DNA of 64,000 bases from Gerris lacustris (GCA_951217055.1 OX578281.1:26881101-26945100); one strand, 5' to 3'; numbered from the stretch's first letter, positions 29,622-43,501 are shown. Numbers and translations are program-made. The notes: generated by a model not told the origin, from the letters alone.

Positions 29622-29931
29622 CATGTCGTGATGCTATGGTAAACTTACTAGTTTTTAGATACTGTTATGTACTATTTTTAGATATTACCTTATTAACACC
29701 ATTATCAGTTAATACCTATCTTGACGAACACTATTATTAGTACGATATATTACGGAGTATAGGAATGTGACGTGGTGAACTACCAGTTCTCCCAATGGAA
29801 TTTTTTGACAGTTTTTGAACTGATTGTAGAATTTTATTTTGGATAGATGTAACTACTAGTTTTTCTTTTTCGGTATTAAGTTTTATCAGTTATTTTGTAT
29901 GTCATTGCTTACAATAAACTTTATATGTTTT

Positions 29932-30111
<180 letters not shown>

Positions 30112-31013
30112 CTAATAATAATAATAATAATATTTATACCGAAGCTTTTATTACTTTCTAAACGTTTCTGAATATTTTTAAAATAAAAAGACAGTGTAAA
30201 CTATTATTTTATACAATAATATTAATATAAATAATATTGAAAGCTTAATATCGATATTTTAGCATCGGTTGATTATAAGGTTGCCCCAATCTAAAGTACA
30301 TTTTTAAACATAAATATATAGATATATAAAATTAATAGAAATGTATATAATTTTAAATATATATCCATATAATAGCTGATGAGAGAATTGAGAGGGAAGT
30401 TTTTGGAACATAAATGTTTTTATCCCTGAAAATTTTTCGAAATGTGGAAATTCATTGGTGTGGACCAAAGATTTCTACGAGATCTCAGAGGAAATATATA
30501 TTATTATTATTATTATTATATAATATACATCTCACATATACGTATTGGAAAAGCGTAATGTATATAAATACATTTTAAAAAATCTATTCACTTAAAAAAC
30601 TTATTTATTATAAAAGTAAATAATGATAAATAAAGGGAAAATATATATTAGAGAAAAAAAATCTACTTTTTCTTTCTCCATCTCTTAAAATTTTTTTTTT
30701 TTATAAAACTGTATTTTACATTTCGTTGATTTTCATATATGTATTTATTCTGGTTTTTCTTTTATATATTCATAAATATAAAAAAAAAGAAATAGAGTGA
30801 CTGCAATGGGAAAACATCAAGAATACATAATAAATGAATCAAGTATGTAAGTATGTGTATGAGAAGGGGGGGGGGGGGGTAAATAAATGTAAAGATATAT
30901 TTTTATATCAAGAAAGGGTGAAAAAAAAAAAATAATGTAAATAAGTAATGAAACTAAATTTTTAATAATAAAAAGAAAGAGAATATATCTGGCTTTTGAT
31001 ATATTCGTATTTC

Positions 31014-31017
<4 letters not shown>

Positions 31018-31076
<59 letters not shown>
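31018..31076. repeat. (TA)n microsatellite, about 59 bp
   Basis: Perfect TA run. The surrounding 30110-31240 is AT-rich with a 14-base G-run near 30870 and no gene seen. Confidence 0.95.
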
Positions 31077-31078
<2 letters not shown>

Positions 31079-31244
31079 CGAAGTAAAATTATGTATGCCA
31101 TTTGAAATGTTTTAAGTCTTCTTAGAGTTTAAGGAAATTCTTTATAAATTCAAAATTTTTCTTTTTGTAAAAAATTAAATCTTACTTTTGAAAGTTGAAT
31201 CTTATATAAATTATTTTTTAAATAATTTCTATTTAATATGATAT

Positions 31245-31740
31245 GAAGACTAAACCAAGACTACAATTCTATAGACTAAACTGAGACTCAAGCCTGTAGA
31301 CTAAAAATAAAACTACTAGTCAGTATAATAAATTGATACAACAAATATGTGGACTAAACTAAGACTGCAAGTCTGTAGACTAAATCGAGACTACAAGTCT
31401 GTTGACTAAACTAATACCATAATTATTTAGATTAAACTAAAACAACAAATCTGTAGATTAAACCAAGGCCCCCATACACGATCAAACATTTTGCGCAAAC
31501 ATCATGTCGGGCAAATTTAGGCCATACACGTCAAATATCTTGTTTGCGCAAACATCAAAAAGCCCCATACACGGTCAAAATGTTTGCGCAAACATGTTGT
31601 TGTCATTTTGACCGTGTATGGGGGCCTTAAGGCTGCAAGTATTTACCTACACTAAACCCAGATTACAAGTCTGAAGACTAAACTAATACTACAAATCTAT
31701 CGGCTAAATTGAGATGAGTTTACAAGTCTGTACACTAAAC
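31245..31740 (+). repeat. Degenerate minisatellite, unit about 33 bp
   Basis: Repeats of GACTAAACTRAGACTACAAG and TCTGTAGA occur more than ten times with drift, on both sides of a MITE at 31466-31628. The units left and right of the MITE are alike, so the array was one block before insertion. Confidence 0.7.
31466..31628. mobile_element. MITE of about 163 bp inside the minisatellite
   Basis: TIR AAGGCCCCCATACACG at the left is mirrored by CGTGTATGGGGGCCTT at the right. The interior repeats TTTGCGCAAACAT three times, itself a palindrome. Target duplication could not be resolved, so the superfamily is open. Confidence 0.7.
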
Positions 31741-33489
31741 TTTGAGGGCTTAACTCACTCACAACTGGTCTGAAAACAATGCTAGATAGCATGTAGATAA
31801 CAGGGTTTGGGGATTCAAATTCCAGTGATAACAGATGTTTTCTTAACGAATTATCACATAAAGAAAATTTAATAGGTTGCTAATTGAAACGTTCTATAAT
31901 TACTCAATGTTATATTGATCAGGAGGTAACATAAAAGTGTTAGACAATTTAGTTGAAAGTTATTGGCTTAATTGAGTTTTCTAATTGTAAAAAGTTGAGA
32001 CGCTTTGTGTAAATAAAGATTTAACACACGCGTAGATCACGTAGTCGTCATTGTGATTCGAATCCTTCAATTGATACTTTAACGGTAAAATAAATATTAA
32101 GTATCTTTTTTTGCTATTGAGAAATAATTAATCCTTTTAAAAGCATCTCCTCTCAATAGCTGTAAAAATCTTAAAGTAAATACCTTATATCGTTCCTTTA
32201 ACATTTTCCACTTTGACTCAAAAAAATCTTTACCTGAAACAAAAAAAAAAAATATACATATAAAAATTATTTGTTATATTGTATCACATCAACCATGAGA
32301 AAGTTGAGTGGGCAGAGTACTGAAGTTATATTTAGTTAAGATTGAGAAAGAGGTTGTTTCATGTTTCACACAAATGAATACAAGGTAGAGTTGATGTTTC
32401 GTCTGTCTTGTAATAAAATAATAATCCGTAGACAACAACCCGCGAAAGGCAAAGTACTGCTAAGGGCTTATACAACTACATAATATATGTGTAATAAATG
32501 AAACAGAGATGAGGTTAGCTTGTCGCGCTTACTCCACATAAACTTTATTGTAATTGATATTCGTTACTGAATAAACGCTATTTAATATAATTACAAGATA
32601 AATAGAACTTTTTATATACTACGTTTTTAAATTTTCTGTTGAATCATATGTAATGTTGATAATATAATTATCATTGTTATAATATATGTTAGTGAAAAAA
32701 AAATAGTTCCGAATTTATTTACTTCAGATAAATGACAACCATCTAGATCTAGAGAGCTGATCTTAAACCTATAAAAGGACAAATCTTTGTACAACGGATC
32801 TCGTAGCATTGATATGCCCCCGTGTAGTAACAGTAAGATAAGAAAAAGAAAAATGTGTACAAGTAAAGAAGTACAGATAAAGAAAAATTAAACCGATACC
32901 TAGAACACAAGTATAAACAAACTTGGTTGTCAAACGTCAATTAATTTATTTCTTTGTTTAACTTTCATTTTTCGCTGTCATTCAATGTTAATTTCTTAAT
33001 AAAAATCACAAATTTGAAACACGTCAAAATGAAGATTGTAAATATGGGACATGTCAAAACAAATAAAAAAACTTGCGGATTTTTTCTGAACTAACTTTCC
33101 ATACAGCTAAATTTGCTGAAAACGAATTAAATTCTTCTAAATAAATAATGCATTGTCATCGTGTTTTGAGCTATTCTAAAAGTTTCAAATGTCTAGCTAC
33201 TCGGGAAGTTAGTTAAAAATCGATTGCATGATTTGTACTGGACAAACAAACAAACAAGAAAGCAAGCTAATAAAAACGTAGTAAAATGTATGTTGATATT
33301 GGACTGTTTCGATAATCGCGGAGCACTGCATATTATGGTTTTATATGATTGCGTTTTGATTGGAGCGATTATCGCTAGAGTCGCTAACGTCGATCGCTGG
33401 GGTCTGGCTCCGAAGAAGACATAATCGCAGTCCCGGAGTGATTATTTCACGCTGCGTGATACGCAGTGTTGCTCGCTGTTTTGTGAAAT
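31741..33489. other. No gene seen
   Basis: Contains weak tRNA-like B-box words (GATTCGAATCC at 32056-32066, GGATTCAAATTCC at 31811) that may be SINE debris, and a diverged piece related to the 177 bp unit near 32400-32550. No exon supported. Confidence 0.4.
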
Positions 33490-33600
33490 ATGTCTCAGCC
33501 AAAACTTTTCAAATGTTCTTTTGAAGAAGACGAAAAACTTATCAAAGCTTTCTCTGATCCAACTATGCATGATTTGAAGCACTTCCTCTGCAGGGATTAG
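33490..33600 (+). pseudogene. Short SAP-like N-terminal fragment (36 codons)
   Basis: ATG at 33490 opens 36 codons ending at TAG 33598-33600. The peptide is acidic and then contains DPTMHDLKHFLCRD, resembling the first helix of a SAP DNA-binding motif (DLKxFLxxRGL). The stop cuts it at that point. Upstream DNA (33300-33480) is GC-richer than its surroundings. It is probably the remnant of a transposon-encoded or duplicated gene. The SAP call rests on about 12 residues. Confidence 0.3.
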
Positions 33601-33750
33601 CGTGTCAAAAATAAAATCTAATTACTAATTTAAAAATCAATTAATTACTAACTTTAAAATCAATTTAGTAATTTTAACATTTGAGATTCCATAACATCTC
33701 GTTATATTATTTTTCCAATATAACAAAAACTGATTCTAAAACTTACTTAC

Positions 33751-33873
33751 CTTAATGTCAGACCAAGCTTCTCTGCAGTAATTATAGGTAAGGGAAGAAG
33801 ACTTTTCAAGGTCCTCTTTGATTAAACTTAACACAAATTCAAACTGAAGTTTAGAAAGTCGTGGTTCTTCAGA
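33751..33873 (-). pseudogene. Exon-like remnant, MADF/Myb-like
   Basis: On the minus strand 41 codons are open between TTTTTAG (acceptor-like) and a consensus donor GTAAGT (33750-33745). The peptide carries LSKLQFEFVLSLIKEDLEK and NYCREAWSDIK, with the helical spacing and the W of MADF or Myb/SANT-type DNA-binding segments found in Harbinger-like transposon proteins. It faces the SAP-like fragment 150 bp away. No neighbouring exon was found, so it is probably a relic. Confidence 0.3.
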
Positions 33874-34073
33874 CTAAAAACTTTTTGTCGTCACCAAGAA
33901 AGTGATAAGTGATTTAAAGTATCCTTCGTTCAATCGTCTTTTAAAAATAAGAAGTGCCATTTAAGCCTTGGCTTATATAACATTACTAAAATTTCATCTT
34001 CAATTTCTTCTTGAAAGGTATTTTAACAATAATTTCATCATTTTAATTAAACTCATTACCTACATTTAGCGGA

Positions 34074-34176
34074 ACAATCTTTATTCGTCAAAAGACATCT
34101 TAGTGACAAAATAGTCACTAATAACTTATTAGTGACTATTTAGTCACTAAGATGTCATTTGACGAATAAAGATTGT
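34074..34176. repeat. 103 bp near-perfect palindrome
   Basis: ACAATCTTTATTCGTCAAAA and TAGTGACTATTTAGTCACTA type arms fold back around ATAACTTAT with few mismatches. MITE-like foldback. Confidence 0.85.
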
Positions 34177-34744
34177 ATTAGTAATAAGCACTCCGGTGGC
34201 GATTATCTTAAGAGAAGCTCCAATATCAACGTACTTTTAAGTCACCCATTTTTATCGCTATGTTGGTTGAACACCAAGCATAAAGTTCCTTGCCTGAGTC
34301 AGTAATCGACCGGAAACTTCGTTCTCCAAACCATGAACGATATTGTAAAAAGCAACATAAAACCCCCGTCTTGTATAATTTAATAATTAAAAATAAGGAC
34401 GTCTATCTAACATAATAGACGTAAAAAAAATCAATCATATATGGAGTGGTAATTGCATTTAAGATGGTTTCTTTGTCTAGCGTATTATAATTTCATGCAT
34501 ATCTTAACTTTAATATCACCACTAAGAATGACAAAGAGTATCGATGTAAACATGTATGCTTTCTAAAAGCCGTATAAGAGACTAAAAAGAAACATCTATG
34601 GGCTGCCTCGGGAATTAAAAAGACATACCTACCTTTAATTACAAGAACAAAAATAAAAATGTTACGTTCCCTGTTTTTTATGTTTAACTATTCTAAAATT
34701 GTAAAGTGTGTGAAAGACAGACAAAAGATAAAGAAAAAAATATT

Positions 34745-35075
34745 CTGACAATTATTGAAGCACACAGCTTCCTCACGTGCGTATTATTAGAATAATGATC
34801 ACATGGGAATTGAAAGCGTGTATGGACCTGTTTCGTTTCCCAGTAAGGTTACGCTTATATTTATTCAATATTAAATGTATAGGCAGTAGGAAATTAATGT
34901 GGTTCCAAAAATTGGCTAATTATGACCTACCGTATAAATTTTATTAAAATCATGCGAGTGGTTTTTAAGATATGGAGGTGTGCACAAATCAACAAACCGA
35001 CTGACACGACACCAAAATGATTTCCTAAACGGATGATTTTAATACGGAGACAATACAATTTTGTTCTTCAGCATG
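34745..35075 (-). repeat. Family 1, reverse, degenerate B form
   Basis: The mirrored 3' end (CACACAGCTTCCTCACGTGC) and mirrored 5' half (AATTATGACCTACCGTATAA, GACTGACACGACACCAAAAT) are recognisable. The 5' hairpin is lost. Confidence 0.5.
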
Positions 35076-36575
35076 ATCAAAATGCAAAATCAAATACTAG
35101 TCAATAGGTCCTAATGTTTAGTTTGAAATGAAATCCGGTTTTTGGAAAAATATTCTTATTCATCATAAAAAGATGTTGTTTTTTAAACTGCGCTCATTTG
35201 CTCCATTGATGAGATCATTAAAAATAATGATAGTACTCTAGTTGAGTAATGTAGTATGATAGTAAATAAGTTGTCAAAAGGCATTACATTTGATTTTTCG
35301 GATTTAAAAAGAAATACTGAGAAGGAAATATGAGTGTTTCACCGAGGTCATTTTTGATGTTATTTTTAGAAGGCATAGTTGTTTTACTGAGAATTCTATA
35401 TTTTCTACACTTTGTTGGAATTTTACTGTTATTTTGATCAATTCAGGTTAAAAAGCACCAAGCAAAGTATTTCTTTGATTTATTTATTTATACAACTACA
35501 ATAGAACTATTGTTAGAACAATGATCTTAATAATATTAAAGAGAGATTTGCAAACCAGTAACCTGCCTTTAATACAGGGAGAAAACCGAAAACAAATTAA
35601 AAGTAAGAATATGATAGTACAGCTCTGCAAGGGAATAAAGAGATGAAAGTAAATTGAAATGAGGTATGAGATAGCTTGCGCTCATATGAAGAAGTTGAAA
35701 ATGAGGTAGTTTTTTTTAAAGGTTTCCTTCATCCCGCAGGATCGTCACGGGCAAGTGCAATCTATATAAGTTCTAGCCCGAAGCCCGATTTGGCTCTGTG
35801 TTTCGTATAGTCCTCAAAACAATTCCAACCTATGCATGGATCGTTTGTCGTACGGTTCAAAAGATCCTCAGACAAAGTCAGTTTTGGTTTGCACGGCGTG
35901 CGTAGTAATGCCCACCGAGTATAGATACTAAATAGAGTAGCTAAAGAGGGATGGCAGATGGCACCATTTTTCCCCACCACTAGAATACCAAGATTGAAAC
36001 CTTCGTCCTGGTTGTCAATTTGTCAGTTTTAGGCTAGAATTAATGTCACAATCCAGTTTCAGCCTTACGATGATTTCATTAGGGTACAATGTTCCCATAC
36101 ACATAAATCCTGTCCTAAACGATCCGTGGGGCAATACAAAGGACAGTACAAATAAATAGAGGGGTTGGAACAAACTAATAGTAATGAGCGTAAGAAAGAT
36201 AAAATTTTATAAAATTTAAAAAACATTCATTTTCAACGGTCTCTAAAAATGTAAAAAAGGAATATGAAGTGACAGTTGAGAATAGCGTATGTACTGGCGG
36301 AGGGACAAACCAATGTAGAGGCTCCTGGTGTATGAGTGCGTTACTAGTAAGTTTGAGATTAAAGTAGGCAGGCGAGTCGAGGAGGGAGAAGTATTAGATA
36401 AAAAATTGAAGAGAAGAGTTTAGGAATCTACCAGAGACTATGAAGTGTTGGTAAACATCACGTACCCCTGCCACATCGGATCTTTCGTTCATAGTATTCG
36501 CGCGTTGTAATGGTGGATAGCATTTCCAATGCTCTTTTTTTCTGCTAATTCTTTTCTGACAACAATACGCACCTA
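35076..36575. other. No gene recognised
   Basis: A minus-strand frame at 35762-35980 (72 codons) lies in a slightly GC-richer stretch but shows no domain. The rest is AT-rich. Confidence 0.4.
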
Positions 36576-36715
36576 AAATTAGTGCGTTGGCTTCCGCGGA
36601 TTATCTTGTAATAAATAGCTTGGTTGTTCGGTGAAATCCACGTCACGATGGGTTTGAAGTCTGACATTTTACTTTCAGGGGGTGTTGTGATGTAAACTCG
36701 AAGCTTAACGAGTGA
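36576..36715 (-). mobile_element. Half copy of the hammerhead-like element (locus 3), core deleted
   Basis: GTGCGTTGGCTTCCGCGG, CAGCTTGG-like and GGTGAAATCCACGTCACGA match the left arm of the 16.1 kb locus in the same order. The core region is shortened (TGACATTTTACTTTCAGGGG), removing stem II and CTGAAGA. Confidence 0.55.
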
Positions 36716-36729
36716 TAAGATCACAATGT

Positions 36730-39466
36730 ACAAACCTCATCCACTTTAATTCTGACTATGTTTATGATCCTTAAAGTGGAAGGCAATTGTATTGACTATG
36801 TAGCACCCTATTTATGGAGTAATGTGAGTATTAAGCCTTTCCCGGAGATATCTGGATGTTTCCTTAATATATCTAATTACAATCATCATATTCAATCTGA
36901 TAAATGATGTTAGACTTTTTACTGTTAAAATTATATATCTGTTGCTTGTGTTAGTTGAGTTGAAGTAGTATTATTATTGATTATCTTTGGTCGAGTTAAG
37001 CAATATTACTTTATGAATATAAGTTTCTTTTTCATTGCTTTTTAATAAAAATATGCAAACAAGCATTATATTTTAACTTAGTTTTCTCAAAGCAGGTTCT
37101 AATTGGTAAAAGAGAAAGGAATTCCATTAAAAAACTAATAAATTCCGAGAGTTAAAAGCAAAGTTATAAAATGAAACTTTTTGAAATTAAATAGAGTGTA
37201 ATTTTCTTTCTAATGCAGTAGTACGTTAGAGTGATAAGAGGAAGTTTCGTTTAGGGATGAAACCTGGTTCTAACCGCTAGAGGACCAAGCCTGGGTGTTT
37301 ATCAGAAAACTATTTCTAAAGTGAACTTATCAATTAAATCCAGTTATAAGGATTGATTCGGTGCTAGTTTGTCACCCTTTATAAGAAGTCTAAAGTCCTG
37401 TTCTAATAGTTTCAACTTAATTTTCAAGTTAATCCGGTCAGGGTTTGAAATGAAGCAACCAAGTCCCTTCATGTCAAGTTCTTCTAAACGCCATCAAGTT
37501 TCCATTTAAAGTTCGTCAAAGGTTTGACAATAGTGGAAAGTGGATACTTCTTAACGTTATTTAAGTTAGAAATCCTGCTCACTTTTCTTACACGACAAGA
37601 GGAAGGGAATTTTAAAGTTTCAACCCCGGCTGTCGATACAGTAAGTCAGGACTTTCTATCTCGAGTTGTAAAGTTTAATTCTATTTGGGCAAGTTGAAAG
37701 CAGATCAAGTAGTCAAGTTATGACCGTGGTTGAACCTGAGGTAGAGTTTGGTGCTTAGTTGAGCCTATATTTCAACTTATCTTCTACTAAGTACTTTCTT
37801 GAGAGTACTTGACTAAGTTCCTCCGCTATTATTTCCTTATTTAACCAGTCGAATCTTTTACTTTTTCTCTTCTTGTTGGGACAGAAGAAAAGTTATAATG
37901 ATTTGTAATGAACTACAATATCAGGTTGGGCTTCTTTTTCTCTTCCATCTCCAGTATTTTCATTGTTTAGAATAATGATACAACGACTTTAAATGTATCT
38001 GAAATTTCTCCGTCTCAAACTCCCAAGAAACATTGGCAAAACTCACTTTTTTCTTTCTTATTTTAACTTTTGTTCAAGTTTCTCATCTAATAAGCTAAAA
38101 ATAAGAAAAAACTAAAAGAAGAAATAAAATCTCTTCACTTTCCTTTTCATTATATTTTCTTTTGAGGATCATTTCAAATTTTTTACAGAGAGACATGTTG
38201 ACAGAGTAAGCATGTTTCTAACGAGAATCTTAAAAATATTTCCTTTTTATACCTCAATATATAATACATTTATTTATTAAATAATCAGATTGTCGGTGTG
38301 TACCAACAGATACTCAAATGCCTTAAACTGAACATATTTTTAGCTGAACACAGCTGATAGTTATATCTTATATAGGTAAACCGGACGTGTATTTTACCCT
38401 TTCTATACATTTTTTCACTATACATTTCTTTCCGAAATCTAATGGGTACTCAAAAAACAAACTTAACGCTCCCTTCCTATTACATAATTATTCTCCTTGC
38501 TTCATTATCATGATAAAATCATACTGCTTTTATTATTAATAACAACATTTATTCATAAATCTACTGTCTGTTACTATTATGCTATTCATATTTGTTTTCG
38601 CAGTCTTCTCTACGTTATTATCCGATCGCTTTATGAACTTACTGCGTTCCCACGGCTCTCATGTTAATCATTTTTCCTTTGTTACCTGTTAGCCCTCATT
38701 TTAATTAATATTGTCAATCCTTTTCAAAATGTAAAACTCCATGAAAATTTCTTAAAATTATATTATACCTACCCTATAAACACGCCCGTGTGCAATGGTG
38801 GGGGAGGGACAATTTATAAAATTTACTCAATAAAACAAAAATAAATAAAAATTAAATAAAATTATACTTAAAAAAACACAAAGGTTTTTAACTTAGTACA
38901 AAGAGAAAAACGAGCCACGCCCTTCTTTTACCCATATGTTGTAAAGTTTGACATTTAATGGAATCAATTAAATATAAATTGGCGATTTCCTTTTTACCAC
39001 ATGTTGAAATCTTTTTCTCGATTATCTTATAGTTTAATTATGCCATTTTATTTGAAATTAGGTAGAAATTAAACTATAATCATATTATGTAATGCATAAA
39101 GTATACATTATATTTTATTTTATAGTAACATAGAAATACTACTTAAGGAATTTTAAGTAAATAGTAATCAAATAAAAATGTTATACTTCTCATTGTTAAT
39201 GGCTTGTATGAGATAAACCTTTGAACTTTAAAAAAAAAAAAATAATAAATAAGAGATATTACTAGTATTACTACTACTAGTAATATCTTATAATGATACA
39301 GAACAACGGCATTATGAGGCTTTAATAACATTTTACTGCTATTACATCCACGTGTAGCAGCGCTTTATAGACGGTCACGGTGAAATAATAAAAATAAATC
39401 AAAATTGTATTAGGCAGACCGATATTAAATACTCGTGGCTCATGGTATAACTATTAATAATATTAA
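36730..39466. other. No gene seen in 2.7 kb
   Basis: One of the longest tracts without a recognisable repeat. A small hairpin (ATATTACTAGTA / TACTAGTAATAT) lies at 39256-39288. Short frames only. Confidence 0.5.
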
Positions 39467-39467
<1 letters not shown>

Positions 39468-39512
<45 letters not shown>

Positions 39513-39535
39513 ATGTGTGTATATATGTGTATGTG
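39468..39535. repeat. Compound (TA)n-(TG)n microsatellite
   Basis: TA run to 39490, then TG run to about 39520. Its last bases form the left target duplication of the hAT-like element. Confidence 0.9.
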
Positions 39536-39702
39536 CAGTAGCGTACACAGAAAAGTTTTTCGGGGGGGCCCAACCTAATTTAACTTATATGCGGGTTTAG
39601 CATACCCCATAATTTATTATAATTGTAATTTCTCCCCCTTTTCAACACTCTAATTTCAATTTCTAACCTCATATTTAATTAAATTAAAATCCTATGAGGT
39701 AA

Positions 39703-40160
39703 CGATTATGTCTCCGATTTCAATAATTCCAAGACAGAAATCTGTTCCAGTTATCAGACATTTTTGATCCCGTTTCTGGCTGTTAGTCTGTCTCTCGCTC
39801 AATCATTGCGAACAATTCTTAAAAACTACTCTTTCGATTTTAATGAAATTAGGGTGGCAGTTAATTAGCATATAAAAAGTCCATTGTTGGTCATATATAA
39901 GGTCCAATCTTCTGGTCCCATTTCCCTCCACCACATTTCTCCGCCTGACATCATTTCTCTTCCACATGTGCACACACATACATTTATTTACACCTTATCT
40001 TTGAAAATATTCATCTGATTTTATAAAACTTATCTGATAGAAGCTCACAGATTAATTTTAACTGTCTGCGCTGTTTAAATTTTGGTAAATTGATACTTTA
40101 AATCATGTAAAAATCAAACCAATTTTGACTAATTTAAAAAAGGAGGGAAAATTGATTAAT
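39703..40160 (+). repeat. Family 1, B form, inside the hAT-like element
   Basis: It runs from ATGTCTCCGATTTCAATAAT through ACATTTATTTACACCTTATC and TCTGCGCTGTTTAAATTTTG. The 5' hairpin and 3' terminus are missing. Confidence 0.65.
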
Positions 40161-40194
40161 TTAACATGAATAAAGTATCAATATAGCAATATTT

Positions 40195-40624
40195 TAAGAG
40201 CGCAGACGGTTGAAATTATTCTTGGGTTATCTGCGGGCTACTTTAAACAAACCATTAAAATTTCATAAAAATCAGATACTTTTGAATACAGTACTTTTGA
40301 AGATATAGGTGTAAATAAATGTATGTCTGTGCGAATGTGGAAGATAAATAAATAGGTGCAGAAGATTGAAACTTATACGGGATCAGCAATGTTATAACCT
40401 GGCTAATTATGACCTACCATCAAAATTTCAATGAAATTGGACGAATAGCTTTTAAGATATGTTGGTTCGCAAAAATTGAAGGACAGGCGGACACGGGACC
40501 CAAACTGTACCTGATGTTGAACAGATTTCTGTCTTGGAATTTTTGAAATCGGAGACATAAAAATTGTTCGTTCTTCAGAACTGTCACATATCTTCCGTTT
40601 CCTTTGGGAAGCTCGGAAGCAAAA
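40195..40624 (-). repeat. Family 1, B form, reverse, inside the hAT-like element
   Basis: The mirrored 5' hairpin with GAAGCTCGGAAGC ends at about 40621. AGCGCAGACGGTTGAAATTA marks the inner end. With the preceding copy it forms a long inverted pair separated by about 35 bp. Confidence 0.7.
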
Positions 40625-41069
40625 CGTGATCCATACTGCAAAAGCAAACGTGGAGCACATACGAATTTAAAATTTTTATCTAGAAGAGAATTCTTCTCTA
40701 AGAAAATTAAATACCTATTGCAAAACAAAAGAATCATTCGCTCATTCGCTGGGTAATTACACGGGACATTTAACATCAAATGTTTTCTGAACGCTTTTTG
40801 AGTTTTTAGATTTAAATTTACTATTAGTATGTAATATGAATAAGTTTTTTCACAAAATGATAAACCGATTTATTTATATTGCCTCTGTTTTCCCACTACA
40901 TGTCGACGAACACTAGTCCGGCCTGAGTCAGCAAGAGAGGAATGCCGCATAGACAAGAGGACCCACGTAGCGTTCTACACACAATCCTGGTCCAAAACAA
41001 AAATTTGCTACTGAAATCCACAACCATCATTTTCCCGTTTAAGCCAGTCTAGTGTGCATATTTTAATTC

Positions 41070-41860
41070 AATTAATTTTATTCCATCGGCAAAAGTTTTA
41101 GTTGACTCGGGCCTCATTTAATTTAATGTGATTAACACCTAGGCCCAGCCGGCAATCGGGTCTATTATTGAACCCATCCCAATTTATTTTGACGCATAAT
41201 TTCCATCGACAAAATCGGGCCTACTAGCAATCAGCCGATTCATTGTACTCATCCTAATCAATTCAATGCACTTAATTCTATAGCAAAAAATCCGGGCCTA
41301 GCTGTCAATCGGAGCAGTCTATTTTTACGACTCCAAATTCAATTCATTACATTAGGATTCGTAATGAATTGAAGCTGGCCTATAATGCAACCTATGCTAT
41401 TGAACTGGACTATAACCACAAAAAATCATTGAATTCAATTGGCGAAAAATCGGGCCCAGCCGAAATCGGGTCGATCAAGTTTAATGTTTTTAGTTCCACT
41501 GGCAAAAATCAAGGCCTAGGCGGCAAATGAGCCAATTTATTTCAAGCATCCTAATTTAATTCAATGAATCTAATTCCATCAGCAAAAATCTCGGTCCAGC
41601 CAAAATCGGGCCGCTATAGTGTTTAATAGTTTTAGTTTCATCGACCAAAATCCAGTTCCAGCCGAGAGTCGGGCCGGTATACTGTTTAATAAATTTAATT
41701 CCATCGGCAAAATCCGGGCCCAGCCGACAGTCGGGCCGGTATAGTGTATAATAAATTTAATTCCATCGGCAAAATCCGGGCCCAGCCGACAGTCGGGCCG
41801 GTATAGTGTTTAATAAATTTAATTCCATCGGCAAATCCGGGCCGAGCTTATTTGGGGTGA
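41070..41860 (+). repeat. Minisatellite, unit about 62 bp, inside the hAT-like element
   Basis: ATTCCATCGGCAAAATCCGG and CCAGCCGACAGTCGGGCC recur. Unit starts at about 41573, 41634, 41698, 41759 and 41821 (spacing 61-64) are clear, with older diverged units to the left. The last units are nearly identical, indicating recent expansion. Confidence 0.8.
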
Positions 41861-42124
41861 TTAAGTGTATACACACCATAAGATAATACTTAATTAATTC
41901 CTTTTATTGGAAAATATTTACAGCCAATTCGACTGCATCTGTCATTACTGTGTTTTTTCGTTTTAAGTGTGTGGCGGGTCTTAGGTATGTAATCATTTCG
42001 GGGGGGGGGGGGGGGGCCAGGGCCCCTTGGGCCCCCCCCCTGTGTACGCCACTGTGTATGTGTATGTATATATTACGTTCTATTTTTTTTTCCTACGCCG
42101 GATTCGGAGGAATCTTATTCATCT

Positions 42125-42330
42125 TCTTCGAATAACACAAACATACATTTATTTAGACCTATATCTTCAAAAGTACTCAACTGATTATTATGAAATTTGT
42201 ATGGTTTGTCGAAAGTAGCCCGTAGATAGCCCCAAATTAATTTCAACCGTCTGCGCTCATTACATTTTAATAAATTGATACTCTAATTCATAATTGACAG
42301 AAAAAAATTGATCAACAGACAGACAGAAAG
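42125..42330 (+). repeat. Family 1, B form, internal fragment
   Basis: ACATTTATTTAGACCTATAT, GTTTGTCGAAAGTAGCCCGT and CAACCGTCTGCGCTC match the middle of the B form. It lies just outside the hAT-like element. Confidence 0.6.

Positions 42331-43501
<1,171 letters not shown>

Larger units (their letters stand above)
39536..42054. mobile_element. hAT-like non-autonomous element, 2.5 kb, 8 bp target duplication
   Basis: CAGTAGCGTACACAG at the left and CTGTGTACGCCACTG at the right form TIRs continuing into GGGGGGGCCCAA and its mirror. TGTATGTG flanks both sides (39528-39535 and 42055-42062). The 8 bp duplication and CAGNGGCG-type terminus indicate hAT. No transposase frame exists. The interior carries two family 1 copies in opposite orientation and a 62 bp minisatellite. 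The duplication lies in TG-rich DNA, so some chance identity is possible. Confidence 0.7.

Noticed and set aside
35762..35980. 72-codon minus-strand frame
   Set aside because: No recognised domain or splice context. Kept only as a composition note.
40403..40779. Two long minus-strand frames (85 and 119 codons)
   Set aside because: They mostly read the family 1 copy and its flank inside the hAT-like element. The same repeat gives different frames elsewhere.
41997..42040. CpG island or G-quadruplex promoter
   Set aside because: The G-run and C-run are the subterminal part of the hAT-like element, not a promoter.
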